64,000 nt of DNA from contig JASJZH010000002.1 in the NCBI GenBank assembly GCA_037178975.1, positions 8,359,501-8,423,500 on the forward strand, given 5' to 3'. This DNA comes from Oscheius tipulae (lineage: Eukaryota > Nematoda > Chromadorea > Rhabditida > Rhabditidae). Every line of letters begins with the position of its first letter. The first letter of the stretch is position 1. A program made the translations under genes and the position numbers. The notes under the pieces were generated by a model. It did not search any database and had not been told where the DNA came from. It saw only the letters and a list, made by a program, of their open reading frames with translations. Below are positions 34,205-45,370 of this stretch, one piece after another.

Positions 34205-35510
34205 GACTGAGCGAAAGAAATTAGAAATATCTAGGTAATAGAGGAAGATAAAGAGAGGGTGGGAAATTGGCTGCTGATCCTAGCCGCACTCGAAACTTTC
34301 CCGGGCCGACCGGGGCCACTTCAGCCACACGGGAGTCTCTATGTCCCGCTGTCTCTCTCTCGCCGCGATGGTCTCTGCGTCTCCGACCCCCCGACACCAG
34401 TCTGGTGTTGGGACGGGGTGGGATAGAGACCCTCTCTCTCTCCCTATCGGCCATGTGTAAAATCAGGGTGGTCAGTCTGTCTCTGTCGCTTTCTCTCTGT
34501 CGATCGGATCGATCCCTCTCACTCCGAAATATAATCACTGTGACCCTAATTTGTGATCGGGATATACACCGGGGACATCAGCTGTGGGGTTAGGGATTTA
34601 GTTTGACAGAGAGACGGAGAGTCAGAGAGTCAGAGAGATAGAGAGACAGGGATCTAAATTCATGAATCATCGGTAAAGATAAGGGAAACTTTTGAAAGAG
34701 AGAGAAAGAAACAACGAAACAATACCAGGACAGCTGTTCGTATCAGCTGTGGTCTTTCCCCCAGCTTACACTCGCGTTCTTTTTTCTTCTTCTGGGTGTC
34801 TGTCTCTGATAAAAGATATAAGTGCAACACTGAACGGAAATGGCTCAGAGGGACAGTGAGACAAAAAGATTCAACCGAGAGGCGTGAACCGGTGCGTGGG
34901 CGCTCGAACAGTACTGGATACAAGTGGCTTGAACTTCCAACGCACTCGTTTTTCATTAGGAGGGGACAAGAGTCTCTGGAACTTAAAGTGGGCGAGAAAA
35001 GAAACAAAACGAACAAGTTAGTGACTTATAATCGTCTGACAAGAGTAATGGGCATTTCAATCAGCATTCCAAGCGTTTACTGATGACGTATTGGCGCCCA
35101 GTTGGTATGGAGTGGGATGTCTCTCTGTCTCAGTTTCTGTGTCTGTCTCTGTAATAAACAAGAGATGGGTAGAATGAACGAGAGAGAGAGAAAGATTTTG
35201 GGATGGATTCAGCTGAACAAACACGTGTTCGACAGGCAGAAGAGTGGACTTTTTCGAGAGGATCTATCTCTCTTCCTCTCCCTGATTTTGTGGAAAAGAA
35301 ACCGTTCATTTAGGGAAAGGCGAGGGCGGACGCACCCCGGGAGTGATGTAAACAGCAGTTTCTCTCATCATTTTTCTATGAATCACAGTATACATTATCA
35401 TGTATATATTTCGTTTACACGAGACAATCCGTCAGGACTAGCCTGACAAAAAAAAAAGCTCCTTGGCATTAGGTCAGACCAGATTCCTCTTTTTTTTTAA
35501 AAAAAAAAAA
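34205..35510. other. Upstream region of the MYPT gene, CT/GA-rich
   Basis: Long TCTCTGTCTCTC / GAGAGACAGAGAG tracts (34340-34530, 34600-34650, 35115-35155) and two homopolymer runs (A run about 35447-35457; T then A runs about 35490-35512). Would include the MYPT promoter. No coding exon recognised. Confidence 0.4.
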
Positions 35511-35512
35511 GC

Positions 35513-35760
35513 AGTTTTTTCCCAGACCGCTCTCGAAGCTATTTCGTTTCTACAACGGGGTGACACGGGCTACAGAGCCTAAGCTAAAAACTAAATAATT
35601 CTTTTCGGATGCAAGAGAGCATTTTCGAACAAAGTGATTTTTTGTAAAGTTATATATTTTGATACGGGCTACAACTTTGCAGACATACCAAAGCTGAAGT
35701 CTTGTTAAGGTTAAAATTGGTGCCGCTAGCTAGAGGCACACTGGCACGGAAAACCTAGCA
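35513..35760 (+). repeat. Interspersed repeat family R1, copy B
   Basis: CAGACCGCTCTCGAAGCTAT and TTTCTACAACG match copy A (4275 on). CTAAAAACTAAATAATT, TTTTCGGATGCAAGAGAGC and CGGGCTACAACTTTGCAGAC match copy C at 62455-62555. Confidence 0.6.
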
Positions 35761-35767
35761 GATAGCA

Positions 35768-35836
35768 AAGACATGATTGTTTCATGCTGTTTTTTTGACA
35801 CAGGTAAAAAAAAACTGCATGAAACAATCATGTCCA
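35768..35836 (+). ncRNA. Near-perfect hairpin (miRNA-precursor-like or fold-back element)
   Basis: The left arm GACATGATTGTTTCATGC continues as TGTTTTTTT; the right arm mirrors it as AAAAAAAACT then GCATGAAACAATCATGTC. About 27 base pairs form with one T-T mismatch and a loop of about 10 nt. Size and stem fit a miRNA precursor, but the A/T homopolymer near the loop and the near-perfect pairing also fit a small MITE. Expression cannot be seen. Confidence 0.35.
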
Positions 35837-36484
35837 TGTGTGACTGAACTCAGAGGTAGACTTTCCTTGGTGACCTTAAAAGGCGCGTCGCATCGCCCAC
35901 CAGGCCCCCCAATATGACTCCGGCTCTTTTTCAGTGCATAACACATAAATCACGGTTTTTTGGATTGGAGATTCGGGGCCGGTAGCCCATTGTCCTTGAC
36001 TCATTTCTGCGCCTCTCAGCGATAGAGAAGACTAACTATTTGACAGAATACCTACTAGCGGCTTTTCTGGCTGGCGCCTCACATTGCCAAGCCACTTTCG
36101 GACTGAAGATGGTATTCGACTCGTTTTTGATGCTCTACAAAGATGTACAACAGATCAACAACTTCAACTTTGTAGAACATCGTAAATGTAAAATATGATG
36201 TATGATGTATTCGATTCCAAAACGGTGCGTGTGTGGCGTGCGTCTTGTCAAAGAGTTACAGTAATGGAAATTTGAATAGCGAGTTTATCCGCCAGTTTTC
36301 TTCAATAAAACACATTTTTAAGGTTATAAAATAAGGGACAGGTGACAAAGAGAGGGCCATAGGCTGTTTCGGAAAGAAGACCGATCCCCCATTGAAACGG
36401 CGGAATTTTGGCGGACAAACAGGCACATTGACCAGCGAACGGGAGAACATGTCTTGTGTGGTTGGTGGTCTCAGATTTTGGGCT
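35837..36484. other. Gene-free stretch with a palindromic-motif copy
   Basis: 36115-36180 holds the palindromic motif (GATGCTCTACAAAGATGTAC, AACAGATC, then CAACTTTGTAGAACATCGTA). No exons seen. Confidence 0.45.
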
Positions 36485-36715
36485 CAAAGGATGGGAAGTG
36501 GCTTCAAAGGCTCGAAAGTGGGGTCAAACAATGGAAATGGGTTGACAGGATGAGAAGCGAGTTCAATAGTTAAGAGGATGGGTTGATAGTCTGTTCAAAG
36601 AATAGGAAATGAGCTCAATGAAATGTAAGAGGATTTAAATAGTGAAAATGAAGTGGATTCGAGGGATAGGAAGTGGTTTCTTAGAGTGGGAAGTGGGTTC
36701 AATGAGCTCCGAAGG
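36485..36715 (+). repeat. Diverged minisatellite, unit about 20-25 bp
   Basis: Repeated GGATGGGAAGTGGCTTCAAA-like units (variants GGAAATGGGTTGACAGGATG, GGAAGTGGGTTCAATGAG). The same tract in reverse occurs in short form at 16790-16840 and 11840-11880. Confidence 0.6.
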
Positions 36716-37115
36716 GGCGATACAAGTTGGACCTGCATAGCCTACCATGTTGTCCAAAATTTTCCTAATTGCTTCCTAAGACAGTCACCAGTTAGCTTCT
36801 GCCTCCAGATGTTCGCCTTCTACTGTGCTCTCAAAAGTCAATTTCTTCCATCAGGGGAAAACTGGTAGCGCTCTCTGCCAGCGCAAAAATTCTTGTTTGA
36901 TAGATGGATCAGCTGAAAGATCTAGACTTCTTCCATATCACTTTGTTGTCCCATTTTTCCAGAGTGTCAACTACCGAGGCCGTTTTCTTCTGGACTACAG
37001 TAGAATCTACCAGTTTGTGAAATCGCTACAGTTATTCCTAGACTTTCCTTGGCTACAGACGTAAAAGAACTGGATGCTACCGTGTTCTGTTGTTTGCCAG
37101 AGACAGACTGACAGT
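36716..37115. other. Gene-free stretch
   Basis: No exons recognised. Confidence 0.35.
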
Positions 37116-37308
37116 GACTGGCTGGAGCTGTGTCTCGGGATGAGTCAAGGCCTATTTTCTGGGCTGCTTGGGGAGAGAAACACAGGCAAAGTTGTGCTAT
37201 CTCTCTGTTTTTCTTTTTTTTGTTTCTCTCGAGGACTCAATCGATGCCTTCGAGGATAAACAACCAGAACTAATGATCGAAAAGAACCAGTTGGTCCCAG
37301 AGAAGAGT
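37116..37308 (+). repeat. About 190-bp duplicated block, copy 2
   Basis: Partner of the block in MYPT intron 1 (32433-32626), same orientation, 4.7 kb away. Lies just upstream of the GST pseudogene. Confidence 0.8.
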
Positions 37309-37574
37309 CTCTGTGAATTTTCATTTGTGACCAATTGTTTAGAGTCTGCCTCAACGACTTTTTAGAATAGCTCTTCTATTTGCGAAACCAATCCCAACGT
37401 CAAGGACTAGAGTGTCAACCCCGAACATTATCTGCTTTGGTTTCAATCCTTGGTCGTCGAATTCTCTCCGGTCTTGACGCCTATAAATATCAGCTTCTCT
37501 TATCATTGGCACAGCATGTGTGCTTTGCCAACAGTTTTACTTTCCCCCTTACCCTCTGACAGAACTGTTTCAGA

Positions 37575-38046
37575 GATGACCAACTGACAAGCTGTACTAC
37601 TTTCCTCTCAGTGGAAGAGCCGAGTTTTCCAGACAGATCTTTACCATTGCGGGAGGAAGTTACGGGATGTCAGAATTTCGAAATGAAAGACAAGACACCT
37701 TTTGGACAGATGCCTGTTCTGGAAGTTGACGGAAAACGGCTGGGTCAGTTAATCGTGATTGGAAGATACCTAGCCAGGAAGTTCGGTGAGTACAGAGAGC
37801 CAGAGAGACAGAAACAGATTTTCCAAGTCTGGCTGCGAAGAGCTCTTGGGAAGAAGCCCAGGTTGATTCTTATGCCGACCAATTCATGGACTTCTTTGGC
37901 GAACTCCGTCCCTTTTTCGTTGCCCTGATTGGAAAAGATGACAACTCCGAACTCCAGAAGAAGGAGGTCGCCATTCCCGCCATCCAGAAGTAGCAGTCCT
38001 AACCTCAACCACTGGTTCGAGACTCGTCTCAAGACTCCTTACTAGA
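37575..38046 (+). pseudogene. Sigma-class (nematode-type) glutathione S-transferase pseudogene
   Basis: Pieces of a GST lie in order but in different frames. [20 protein letters not shown] is the N-terminal thioredoxin fold with its Tyr. A frame change near 37660 leads to [20 protein letters not shown] and GRYLARKFG (GSH-binding block). After a possible intron come [20 protein letters not shown] and [20 protein letters not shown], then a stop, and a detached LNHWFETRLKTPY tail. About 60 residues of the C-terminal domain are missing and the start codon region has a further shift. The gene is not functional as read. Confidence 0.8.
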
Positions 38047-38199
38047 TTGGGTTTCCTCATAAAGTATTTACCAAAAGATTCACGTTCCTATTGGCGGACT
38101 TGCAATTTATTGAAAATGGATCAAGTGTTGACAGTTACCACACAAAAACAAAGTAAAGTATACTTCTAGAAGACAATTTTCGAAATCAGGGAACACAGC

Positions 38200-41100
38200 T
38201 CAATCAAGCTCGTCGTCACTCATCAACGCGAGGTGCTCCAATTCAATATTCATGGTGCTGAAGTAATTCTGCCGAAGTAATTGATTCATTAATTCATCGT
38301 TCGTTAGCGGGACGTTGCCATTAAAAACAGAAGTAAAGGTCTTTAGGAGAGCCGACGTATGCACAAAAAGCAGATACAACAGAACCGATGCAGGCTCGTA
38401 CTGATGGGGTATCGGTGACATTTGATCGATGTCGTCTTCCCTTCGCACACATAGAGCCATCGGGTCCATCACTCGAACTAACTCGTCTACTATGAGGAAC
38501 ATCTCGTTGATAGCGTCGCTTCCTCTTTCAGTTATTGGAATGTGATTTTTAGATGGATTCATAATTTCCATGAACCGTTTCAAGCAGTCTCCTATACGTT
38601 GTTCTTGAAAAGCATCTTGGTCATTTGAATCTGTGGTGTCGTCGATAATTGACCCGTAGTCATTCAGTATTTCCTGTAGCCTAACACAAGCAGCATCCAT
38701 TGTGGGGCGTTTGGCGACATCAGTGGAATACATGCTAAAAGAACCGAGTTTAAAATGTTGATGTAAATGTATGTACTTGTTAGCTAAGGTGATCAACTTG
38801 GGAATTAGTCCGAGCAAAAAACTCCAAATTTCTTTTACATTTCCATCTTCTAAGCTCATAAAGCTGTCCATACAGGCAGGCAGCGTCTCCAAAAATGGGT
38901 TTATGAAGTCAAGTATAGAGTCACAGTATCTTTTGAAGATTGACAGTCCCACTTGTTCTGGACCTCTAAAATAAAAAAAAATAAAAATGTACTTTTCAGC
39001 TAAGGTGACCAAATTGGGAAATAGTCCGAGCAAGAAGTTTCAAATTTCTTTTACCTTTCCATCTTCTAAGCTCATAAAGCTGTATGGTCTATCTCTTTTT
39101 TTGACCATGTCAACTTATATAGTTTGTTAGCAAAAATCAAACAAACTTTAAAGTAGCATCTTTCACTCTATCATCTTGTCAGTCTGTCCTTTCAAAGACT
39201 ATTTATTGTCATCCATTAATACTTTCAATATGCCACTTTAATATCTTGTCAACCTATCTCTCTCTTACTCAAGCGCAACGGCTTCTGTGTATCTGTTTGT
39301 TTGTGTGTGCGGCCTATTGTAGACACTAAGGGACGGATCTGATACCGAAGGGGGACAACATTTTTGTAAGATGCCATTTTATAGAGAACTTTGTGCTGAG
39401 TAAGAATATACAATAATATTTGGGGGTATCCCACAACACAGCCGATATTATTCCCGCGCGAATCCTAAGCGATTGGTTTCTCATAATTCCCCCCCCAGCA
39501 AAAATGAATTTTTCAGAGATTTCTTGATGAAATCCTTGGTTTTGGCTTCATTTTTGATGTCTAGAGCATGCTTAATCTCAAAAGTCAGTCGAAATTTGGT
39601 AGAAAATTTCCCACGGAAATTTCTTTGCTCAAAAATTATTCCCGTGCTGATTTTTAATCCAGCACACCTCTTGTACCCCTACTCCGAACAAAGTTCTTAA
39701 GTTTTTAAAATTTTATAGAGCTTTCAAGTTTTTGCGCAAAAGTTGGTGTATTGCTAAACAGCGCCGTCTCCGTGCGCTGCGCCCCAATCGACTCGGGCTC
39801 GATTCCGCGCCGAGGCAAACATTGCCTTCTACCGGTTTGAGGTCAGTAAAGTGCCAATTTGTAGAGTTCGATGAGCTGAGAAAAGATTTGTGATGATCTG
39901 AACAAAAACTTCAGTAAAATGGGTGTTTTGATCGAAAATACAGTCGCATAAGTTGGTGTTCTGCTGAGAGACGCCACTTGAGCCGCGCGACCCGGATACA
40001 ATCTTCCATGCGCAGTGCACTTTTTATAGAGTTGTTTTGAGCTGTTCATGGGATACATACGGTTGTGAAGGAATGAATGATGCAGTTTTGTTAGCAGACA
40101 GCCTAATGTAGCTCGGCATTTAGGAAGATCTGAAAATATGTAAATGGGAAAGGGGATAGGCAGACAAAGAGATAGATAGAGACAGGATCACAAAATGAGA
40201 TATTGAGACACAGAGACAATTTCGCAAAGAGACAGGGACAAAGAGACCAAGAGACAGAAAGACAGAAAGTAGATGGATGGTATCTATGATCTCAAACCAT
40301 CACTTCCATAGCCGAAGAAGTCTGCCAGCGTCTGTCACTCTCTTCCAGTAGAGAGACAAGGTGAGAAAATGACTGAGAGAGATAGAAGCAATAGTCCAAG
40401 ACGATTGGAAGACAACCAAAAGACAAGACAGTGAGACTGGGAGAGGAAGTTAAAAGATAGTTTCACCAGTGGTAGGTATAAAATGGCAGGCAATGGAAGA
40501 GACAAAGAGATATGTTGTCTAAAAAAAGTCGTCCCTTCACTCTATCGAAAACGCAATAATCTGTTTGTCTGTATGAAGCCACAAACCAACAAAAATTATG
40601 TATTGTTAAAAAGCTGTGAGATAAGGCTCAAATTTGGAGCATCCGCAATAACTGAAATCCTGTTGTTGTAGGAAATAATGCGCTAAATTCAGTTTTAGGT
40701 AGCAGCACAGCTGCTTGGGACGGCTGAACTCATCAACGCGTTTAAAAAGTCAATTTTGACGCTTGCGACAATCCTACAATTTGCTTTTTGAATTTTCGGT
40801 CCTTGAATTATCTTGAAAACAAATTAGCAAACTCACAATCTTAACAGAATGCATAAGATGGTTCTTCCCAAACTGAAGACGTCGGCCTTATTACCGTAGT
40901 CATGCCCAGCTTCGATCTCAGTGTCTTGATAACCTGGAGTTCCTCGCTCACTAGTATGCTCAACGACATCAGATTCCTTCGGCAGATTGGTACAGTCAGA
41001 GAAGTCACAGATCTTGATAGTTTTCAGATCAGTGGAAGTAAAGAGAATACTGAAACAAAAAATGTGCCTCCTTACAAACAAAAATACTTGGCTGGCTTCA

Positions 41101-41829
41101 AATCTCTGTGAATTATACCATTATCATGGATATGCTTTACGGCTAGAGTTATTTGCTTAATCCAGCTTATTTGATCGGAGAAATTCCACAAGTTCCAATC
41201 TTCGATGCTATCGATAATCGCTAAATTTGATTTAGAGGGAAGACTATCAAAGACTTCGGATAGGTACACGACAAAGTTATACGCATAGATTCTAAAATGA
41301 CTTTTGAAAAGCCTCTCGCGCCAAAATCATTTTCTCGTTTCTAGCTGGTTCGCGAGACTCGATTTTCAAAATTCTTTTTAGTGAGACCAAAACATTACTT
41401 TGATGTATAGTTTCAATTTTGAAGTTGCGATCGTTTCATACCTTTGTCCATACTGCCGCCTGCGCAATATTCGAGAACTATGCCTCTTTGGGCACGCGAA
41501 TCGACAGACGTGACATAAACACCAAGAAGTTTCACAATGCCTCTATGGCCTCTCGCCTAAATCTTTTTTCTTCAAAATATACCTGTTGAAGACTCTACCG
41601 CTTTCAGGTTTTTTATTTCGCTGGTTATGCGTTCCTCATAATGCTCGCTGAGTTTGTACTGTTTCACAGCAACACGCTTTCTAAATGACTTTGAAGGATA
41701 AACTTTTCTCACCAACCTGCTTCGAATTATTCTCGCCTTTCTGACATAGCCTTGGCTTCCTTCTCCAAGAGCTTTACCAGTTTTTATGTCTATTCCTTCG
41801 ACAAAGACTTTCAAATCATTCTGAACCAT
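38200..41829 (-). CDS. Divergent TAK1-like Ser/Thr protein kinase
   Basis: Exon 41829-41583 has the start MVQNDLKVF, Gly loop GEGSQGYV and VAVKQY with the ATP-binding Lys. Exon about 41550-41451 has HRGIVKLLGVYVTS and GIVLEYCAGGSMDK. Exon about 41290-41086 joins 41040-40846 to give IIHRDLKPANILF (catalytic loop), IKICDFSD (DFG changed to DFS) and RGTPGYQDTEIEAG followed by ADVFSLGRTILCIL. The last exons (about 38965-38200) hold FINPFLETLPACMDSFM, STDVAKRPTMDAACV and an acidic helical tail ending MSDDELD. The order and the PTM..W/V..Q block also appear in the copies at 42.3 and 44 kb, which supports joining these exons across a 2-kb intron. TAK1/MAP3K7 is the nearest family I recognise; the link is tentative. 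DFS may reduce Mg2+ binding. Confidence 0.6.
38755..39090. repeat. Local direct duplication of about 100 bp
   Basis: 38768-38872 (GCTAAGGTGATCAACTTGGG ... TCTAAGCTCATAAAGCTGTC) and 38999-39085 (GCTAAGGTGACCAAATTGGG ... TCTAAGCTCATAAAGCTGTA) are about 88 percent identical. The first lies in the kinase C-terminal exon (LGLIPKLITLANKYI); the second gives the similar LGLFPNLVTLAEKYI and may be a decayed exon copy. Confidence 0.65.
39735..40015 (+). repeat. tRNA-derived SINE family S2, two partial copies
   Basis: 39741-39815 has TTGGTGTATTGCTAAACAGC (A-box-like) and CGGGCTCGATTCCGCGCC (B box). A second, weaker head at 39950-40005 starts TTGGTGTTCTGCTGAGAGAC. A third copy lies at 52238-52305 (TTGGCGCATTGCTAAAGCGC). 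Located in the large kinase intron. Confidence 0.45.
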
Positions 41830-42219
41830 GAGTGAAGATGAATGCTCCAAAACTCACGAATATATCTTTATTTGAAGTTGCTTGCATGCCGGAACGAGTT
41901 CAAAATAGAGGGGCTCGGAGAAAATATTGGTGACAATCGTTATCAGAGCAAAAAAACGGCTAGAGCCTAATCAATAGACACTGAACAATGACTGTACGCG
42001 ATGTTTCATAATAATCAATTCCCACAGCGAAAACCGTTTTATAAATGACAAGAGTGGGGTTCGGGGCAACAGGGGCCCGGCGACTGCATTGCTCCTAGCG
42101 TTTCTCAAATAGTATAGGCAAAACTAAAGTCATTTTGAGCTAAGAGCAGCCCGATTTCTACTCCAGTCTACAAGCCGTCGGAGCTGTCACGTAACAATTT
42201 CACACGAGGGAATGAAAAT

Positions 42220-42600
42220 CCAGATTCCAAAGTTTAAGGGCTTCGTCAATTTGCTAAACAGTATACTTTTACCAAGCACCGTTTATTCAACCTTTATTAT
42301 GTATTCTGGCAAGGTCGACGAGCGTCCGACAATGCCAGAGGTCTGGGAAAGCGTGCAAAGAATTATCGCTGAATATTACACAAGAGACTCTGATGGTGCA
42401 ACTGTCAGAAAGATGAAAAACAGCGTGCCTCTATTGGTAGAACAACTACTAGAGAGCAACAAATAGTTTAGAAAAAAAAAGAAGAAAGTTATTGTTTGAA
42501 GGCTGCTTTGTAATTTTTCGGATAAATAAAAACTGCATACAGTGGTTGTTGATAATTTGTATGTCTTTCTGATCCAGCGAGGCTGGGATCGCAAAACAGA
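42220..42600 (+). pseudogene. Kinase 3' fragment, inverted copy
   Basis: Plus-strand copy of the C-terminus of the kinase copy at 44 kb: MYSGKVDERPTMPEVWESVQ, RIIAEYYTRDSDG, VRKMKNSVPLLVEQLLESNK and stop, plus matching 3' flank up to GATCCAGCGAGGCTGGGATC at 42570. No catalytic part precedes it on this strand. Confidence 0.75.
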
Positions 42601-42713
42601 CTACGACAGTCATAACCTGATCCCTTTGATATTTGTCCGATTTCTATTTCCTTCTGTCAACCTGTCTTGATTGCCTTCCCTCTAACTTCTCCCAAAGAAG
42701 CTAAGAAAAAACA

Positions 42714-42905
42714 AGTAATGCTATCGCCCCTTGGGGCTCAATGCCAGTAATAATCCGATTCTTGCAAAACTGCTCGATTTCTACTTTCTTCTGTCCAAAT
42801 GTCGTGACCCTTTCCTCCCACTTCAACCTGTCAGCATTCCCTCCAATCGAGATACCGTGACTGGAGCAACGTCAAGATTTCTCAATTTCTCAAATTTCTC
42901 ACGTT
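42714..42905 (+). repeat. Interspersed repeat family R2, copy 3
   Basis: CCTTGGGGCTCAA, ACTGCTCGATTTCTACTTTC, CCTTTCCTCCCACTTCAACC and TCCCTCCAATCGAGATACCG match 17140-17285. Confidence 0.65.
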
Positions 42906-43799
42906 CACCAATTCGTACAGATTTCTGAATGAGAAAAATAGTACCATGCCTGCTATATGTATAATTTGTCCAATAAAAAGATGTTACTGTCGTAACCCAT
43001 TTATTTCCGTGATGGGACCCTCGTTCAAGCTACAGTGAGGCAGTCCTTTAATTTGACTGGATGTTCAATGTTTGTGTGCTAAATCATCATGAAATTGTTT
43101 TTATAGATTCAACACTGTCCTTCAAAGCTCAGACGACAAAATGGAAATAAAGTTGATGAAAATCAAATTTTCACAGCTAAAACAGATACGTCGATTCAAA
43201 ATAGAAGAGCGTTTGCATCGCGTGGCATATCGTATGGTATACTGTACTTATAGCGAGTGTCCGGACTTTTTTCAATTAAATTAAAGCAACTATGACAAAG
43301 ACTCTGCAACAATTAGTGTCGCACTTTCGACTACAGAACTCCAAAACGCTGAGAGAATGTTGCTCCTTGAGTGGGTAGAGATAATGTCTTCGGGAGACAG
43401 CTTCACCACTAATAGTAGGACCAGAGCAAAAACAGAAGACGTACAAACTTCTCCGGGTGCTAAATGGAGACTATTGAACTTTATTGATCTTTAGTTACAT
43501 ACACATAGCTTTGCAGAATTCGATTTTCCTCGTAATAGTGTTTTCTCAGCTCTAAACACTGACGTCTCCGTTCCACGGAACCGGCAGACGAAGTTTTATC
43601 CTCACCATACACGACCCATAGTTTCCGGTTTTTGCTGATTGATTTGCTCTTCTATCACACTGCTGTACTGCTCCAGTAGTTTAATTTCTTTCAGATGCAA
43701 CTCTTAAAATGTCGAATTAGAATTCAAATGTCGCTACATTCAGTAGGGTTTGAGTTGCAAAGAACACGGCAGTAATCGTTTTCTTCTACTGCGTGTAAA
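42906..43799. other. Gene-free spacer between inverted kinase copies
   Basis: Contains ends that look transposon-like (TAGCGAGTGTCCGGA at 43253, the reverse complement of a site at about 9370). No exons seen. Confidence 0.4.
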
Positions 43800-44960
43800 C
43801 TTCATCTGTTTTGCGATCCCAGCCTCGCTGGATCAGAAAGACATACAAATTATCAACAAGCACTGTATACAACAGTTTTTATTTATCCGAAAGTAACAAA
43901 GCAGCCTTCAGGCAATAACTTTCTTCCTACAAATTCGCAATTGTCGCGTCTCATTCTTCCAAATCTAAGCTGTTTGTTGCTCTCTAGTAGTTGTTCCACT
44001 AATGGAGGCACGCTATTTTTCATCTTTCTGAAAGTTGCACCTTCAGAGTCTCTTGTGTAATACTCAGCGAGCTACCTGGTCAAGCAGTCTCCCATGGACA
44101 GGATAATTCTTTGCACGCTTTCCCAGATCTCTGGCATTGTCGGACGCTCGTCGACCTTGCCAGAATACATTCTAATGTTATTCTAAACTCATGTTACCAG
44201 AAGGATGCACAAGATGGTTCTTCCCAAGTTGAAGACATCCGCAGAGCTAGAATAGTCTTGTCCATCCTCGATTTCAGAAGCTCGGAAGCCTCAAGTTCCT
44301 CGATAACCAGTGTGCTCAACTACAGTCGATTCTTTTGGTAAAGTTGGCCATTCGGCAAAGTCGCAAAGCTTGATAGTTTTACGATCAGTGGAAGGGAACA
44401 GGATGCTAAAAAATGTTAGGCTGTGACCAACTCAGGCTCGTACTTGGCAGGCTTCAGATCCCTGTGCATAATCCTATGGTTGTGAATATGCCTCACCGCG
44501 TCAGTTATCTGAGCAATCCAGTTCAGTTCGACGTTGAGAGGGCGTTTGTCCTCCATTATTTGGTCCAAACTACCTCCTTCACAATATTCCAGGACCAAGC
44601 CCTTCTGTGTACAACAATTGGCAGACTTGAAAAACAGAAGTTGCACGATACTTGCCGCCTAAAATCATATTTCCAGAGGAAATGAAAGACATAACCGCAC
44701 GTAAGTGGCTGATCTCACTTTTTATGCATCATAATGTTCACTATGTTCGTACTGCTTCAACGCGATCAGTTCTCTACATTCTGTGAACGAAATGAATTTT
44801 TCACCTACCCGCTCAGTATCAATTTGGCCAGATCCATAAACACTAGGCTTCTTTCTCCAAGATCCCGCCGATTCAACCAGGAACATAACGCAAGAGATGG
44901 TGTGGCGCTACTGTTCGCAATGTCAAGTTGTCACTGTCTACTATCAAAGGTGGAAAAAAT
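43800..44960 (-). pseudogene. TAK1-like kinase paralogue, disrupted
   Basis: Blocks in the same order as the 38-42 kb kinase: ELIALKQYEHSEHYD (ATP-Lys block, preceded by a frame change from LGERSLVFMDLAKL), KGLVLEYCEGGSLDQIMEDK, VRHIHNHRIMHRDLKPAN, ILFPSTDRKTIKLCDFAEW (DFG replaced by DFA), VVEHTGYRGT, then an in-frame TGA where the paralogue has Pro, SADVFNLGRTILCILL, MYSGKVDERPTMPEIWESVQ, and a second stop just after MGDCLTR. The stop, frame change and Gly-loop damage make it a pseudogene as read. Its 3' part is inverted-duplicated at 42.2-42.6 kb. Confidence 0.75.
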
Positions 44961-45370
44961 TGATTGAGCACAGTAGAAGGTGAACATCTGGAGGCAGAAG
45001 TTAACTAGCGACTGTCTTGGAAAGCAGATAGAAAGTTTAGGCAATTTGTCGAGATTTGTCGAGGAAAAATCCAGAGACAGAGGAACAGAGCCAACTTAAT
45101 TGACAGATTGTCAGGATCAATGGACTCGAAGTGCTATCAGTGACTGGTAGTTTGGAACATAACATGATGGGTAGATTCACAGGAGAATCATGAGAAAACT
45201 ACCGAAAAGCTCCCTCCTTCCGTTGCTTTCCCTTTTCTCCCGCTGTCATTCACCCATCGCCCCAAAAAAGTATCAAATATATAAATAACAACGTTTAATA
45301 GCCAAAACAAAAACATGTTACAATGAATTATATTACCCGTGGGCCTAAGTCGTTTCGAAACTCTTCTTCT

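Noticed and set aside
34221-34593. Open frames of about 105 codons on both strands
   Set aside because: Produced by CT/GA-rich low-complexity DNA upstream of the MYPT gene.
39741-39815. Functional tRNA
   Set aside because: A/B-box-like pattern without a closing cloverleaf; related copies indicate a SINE.
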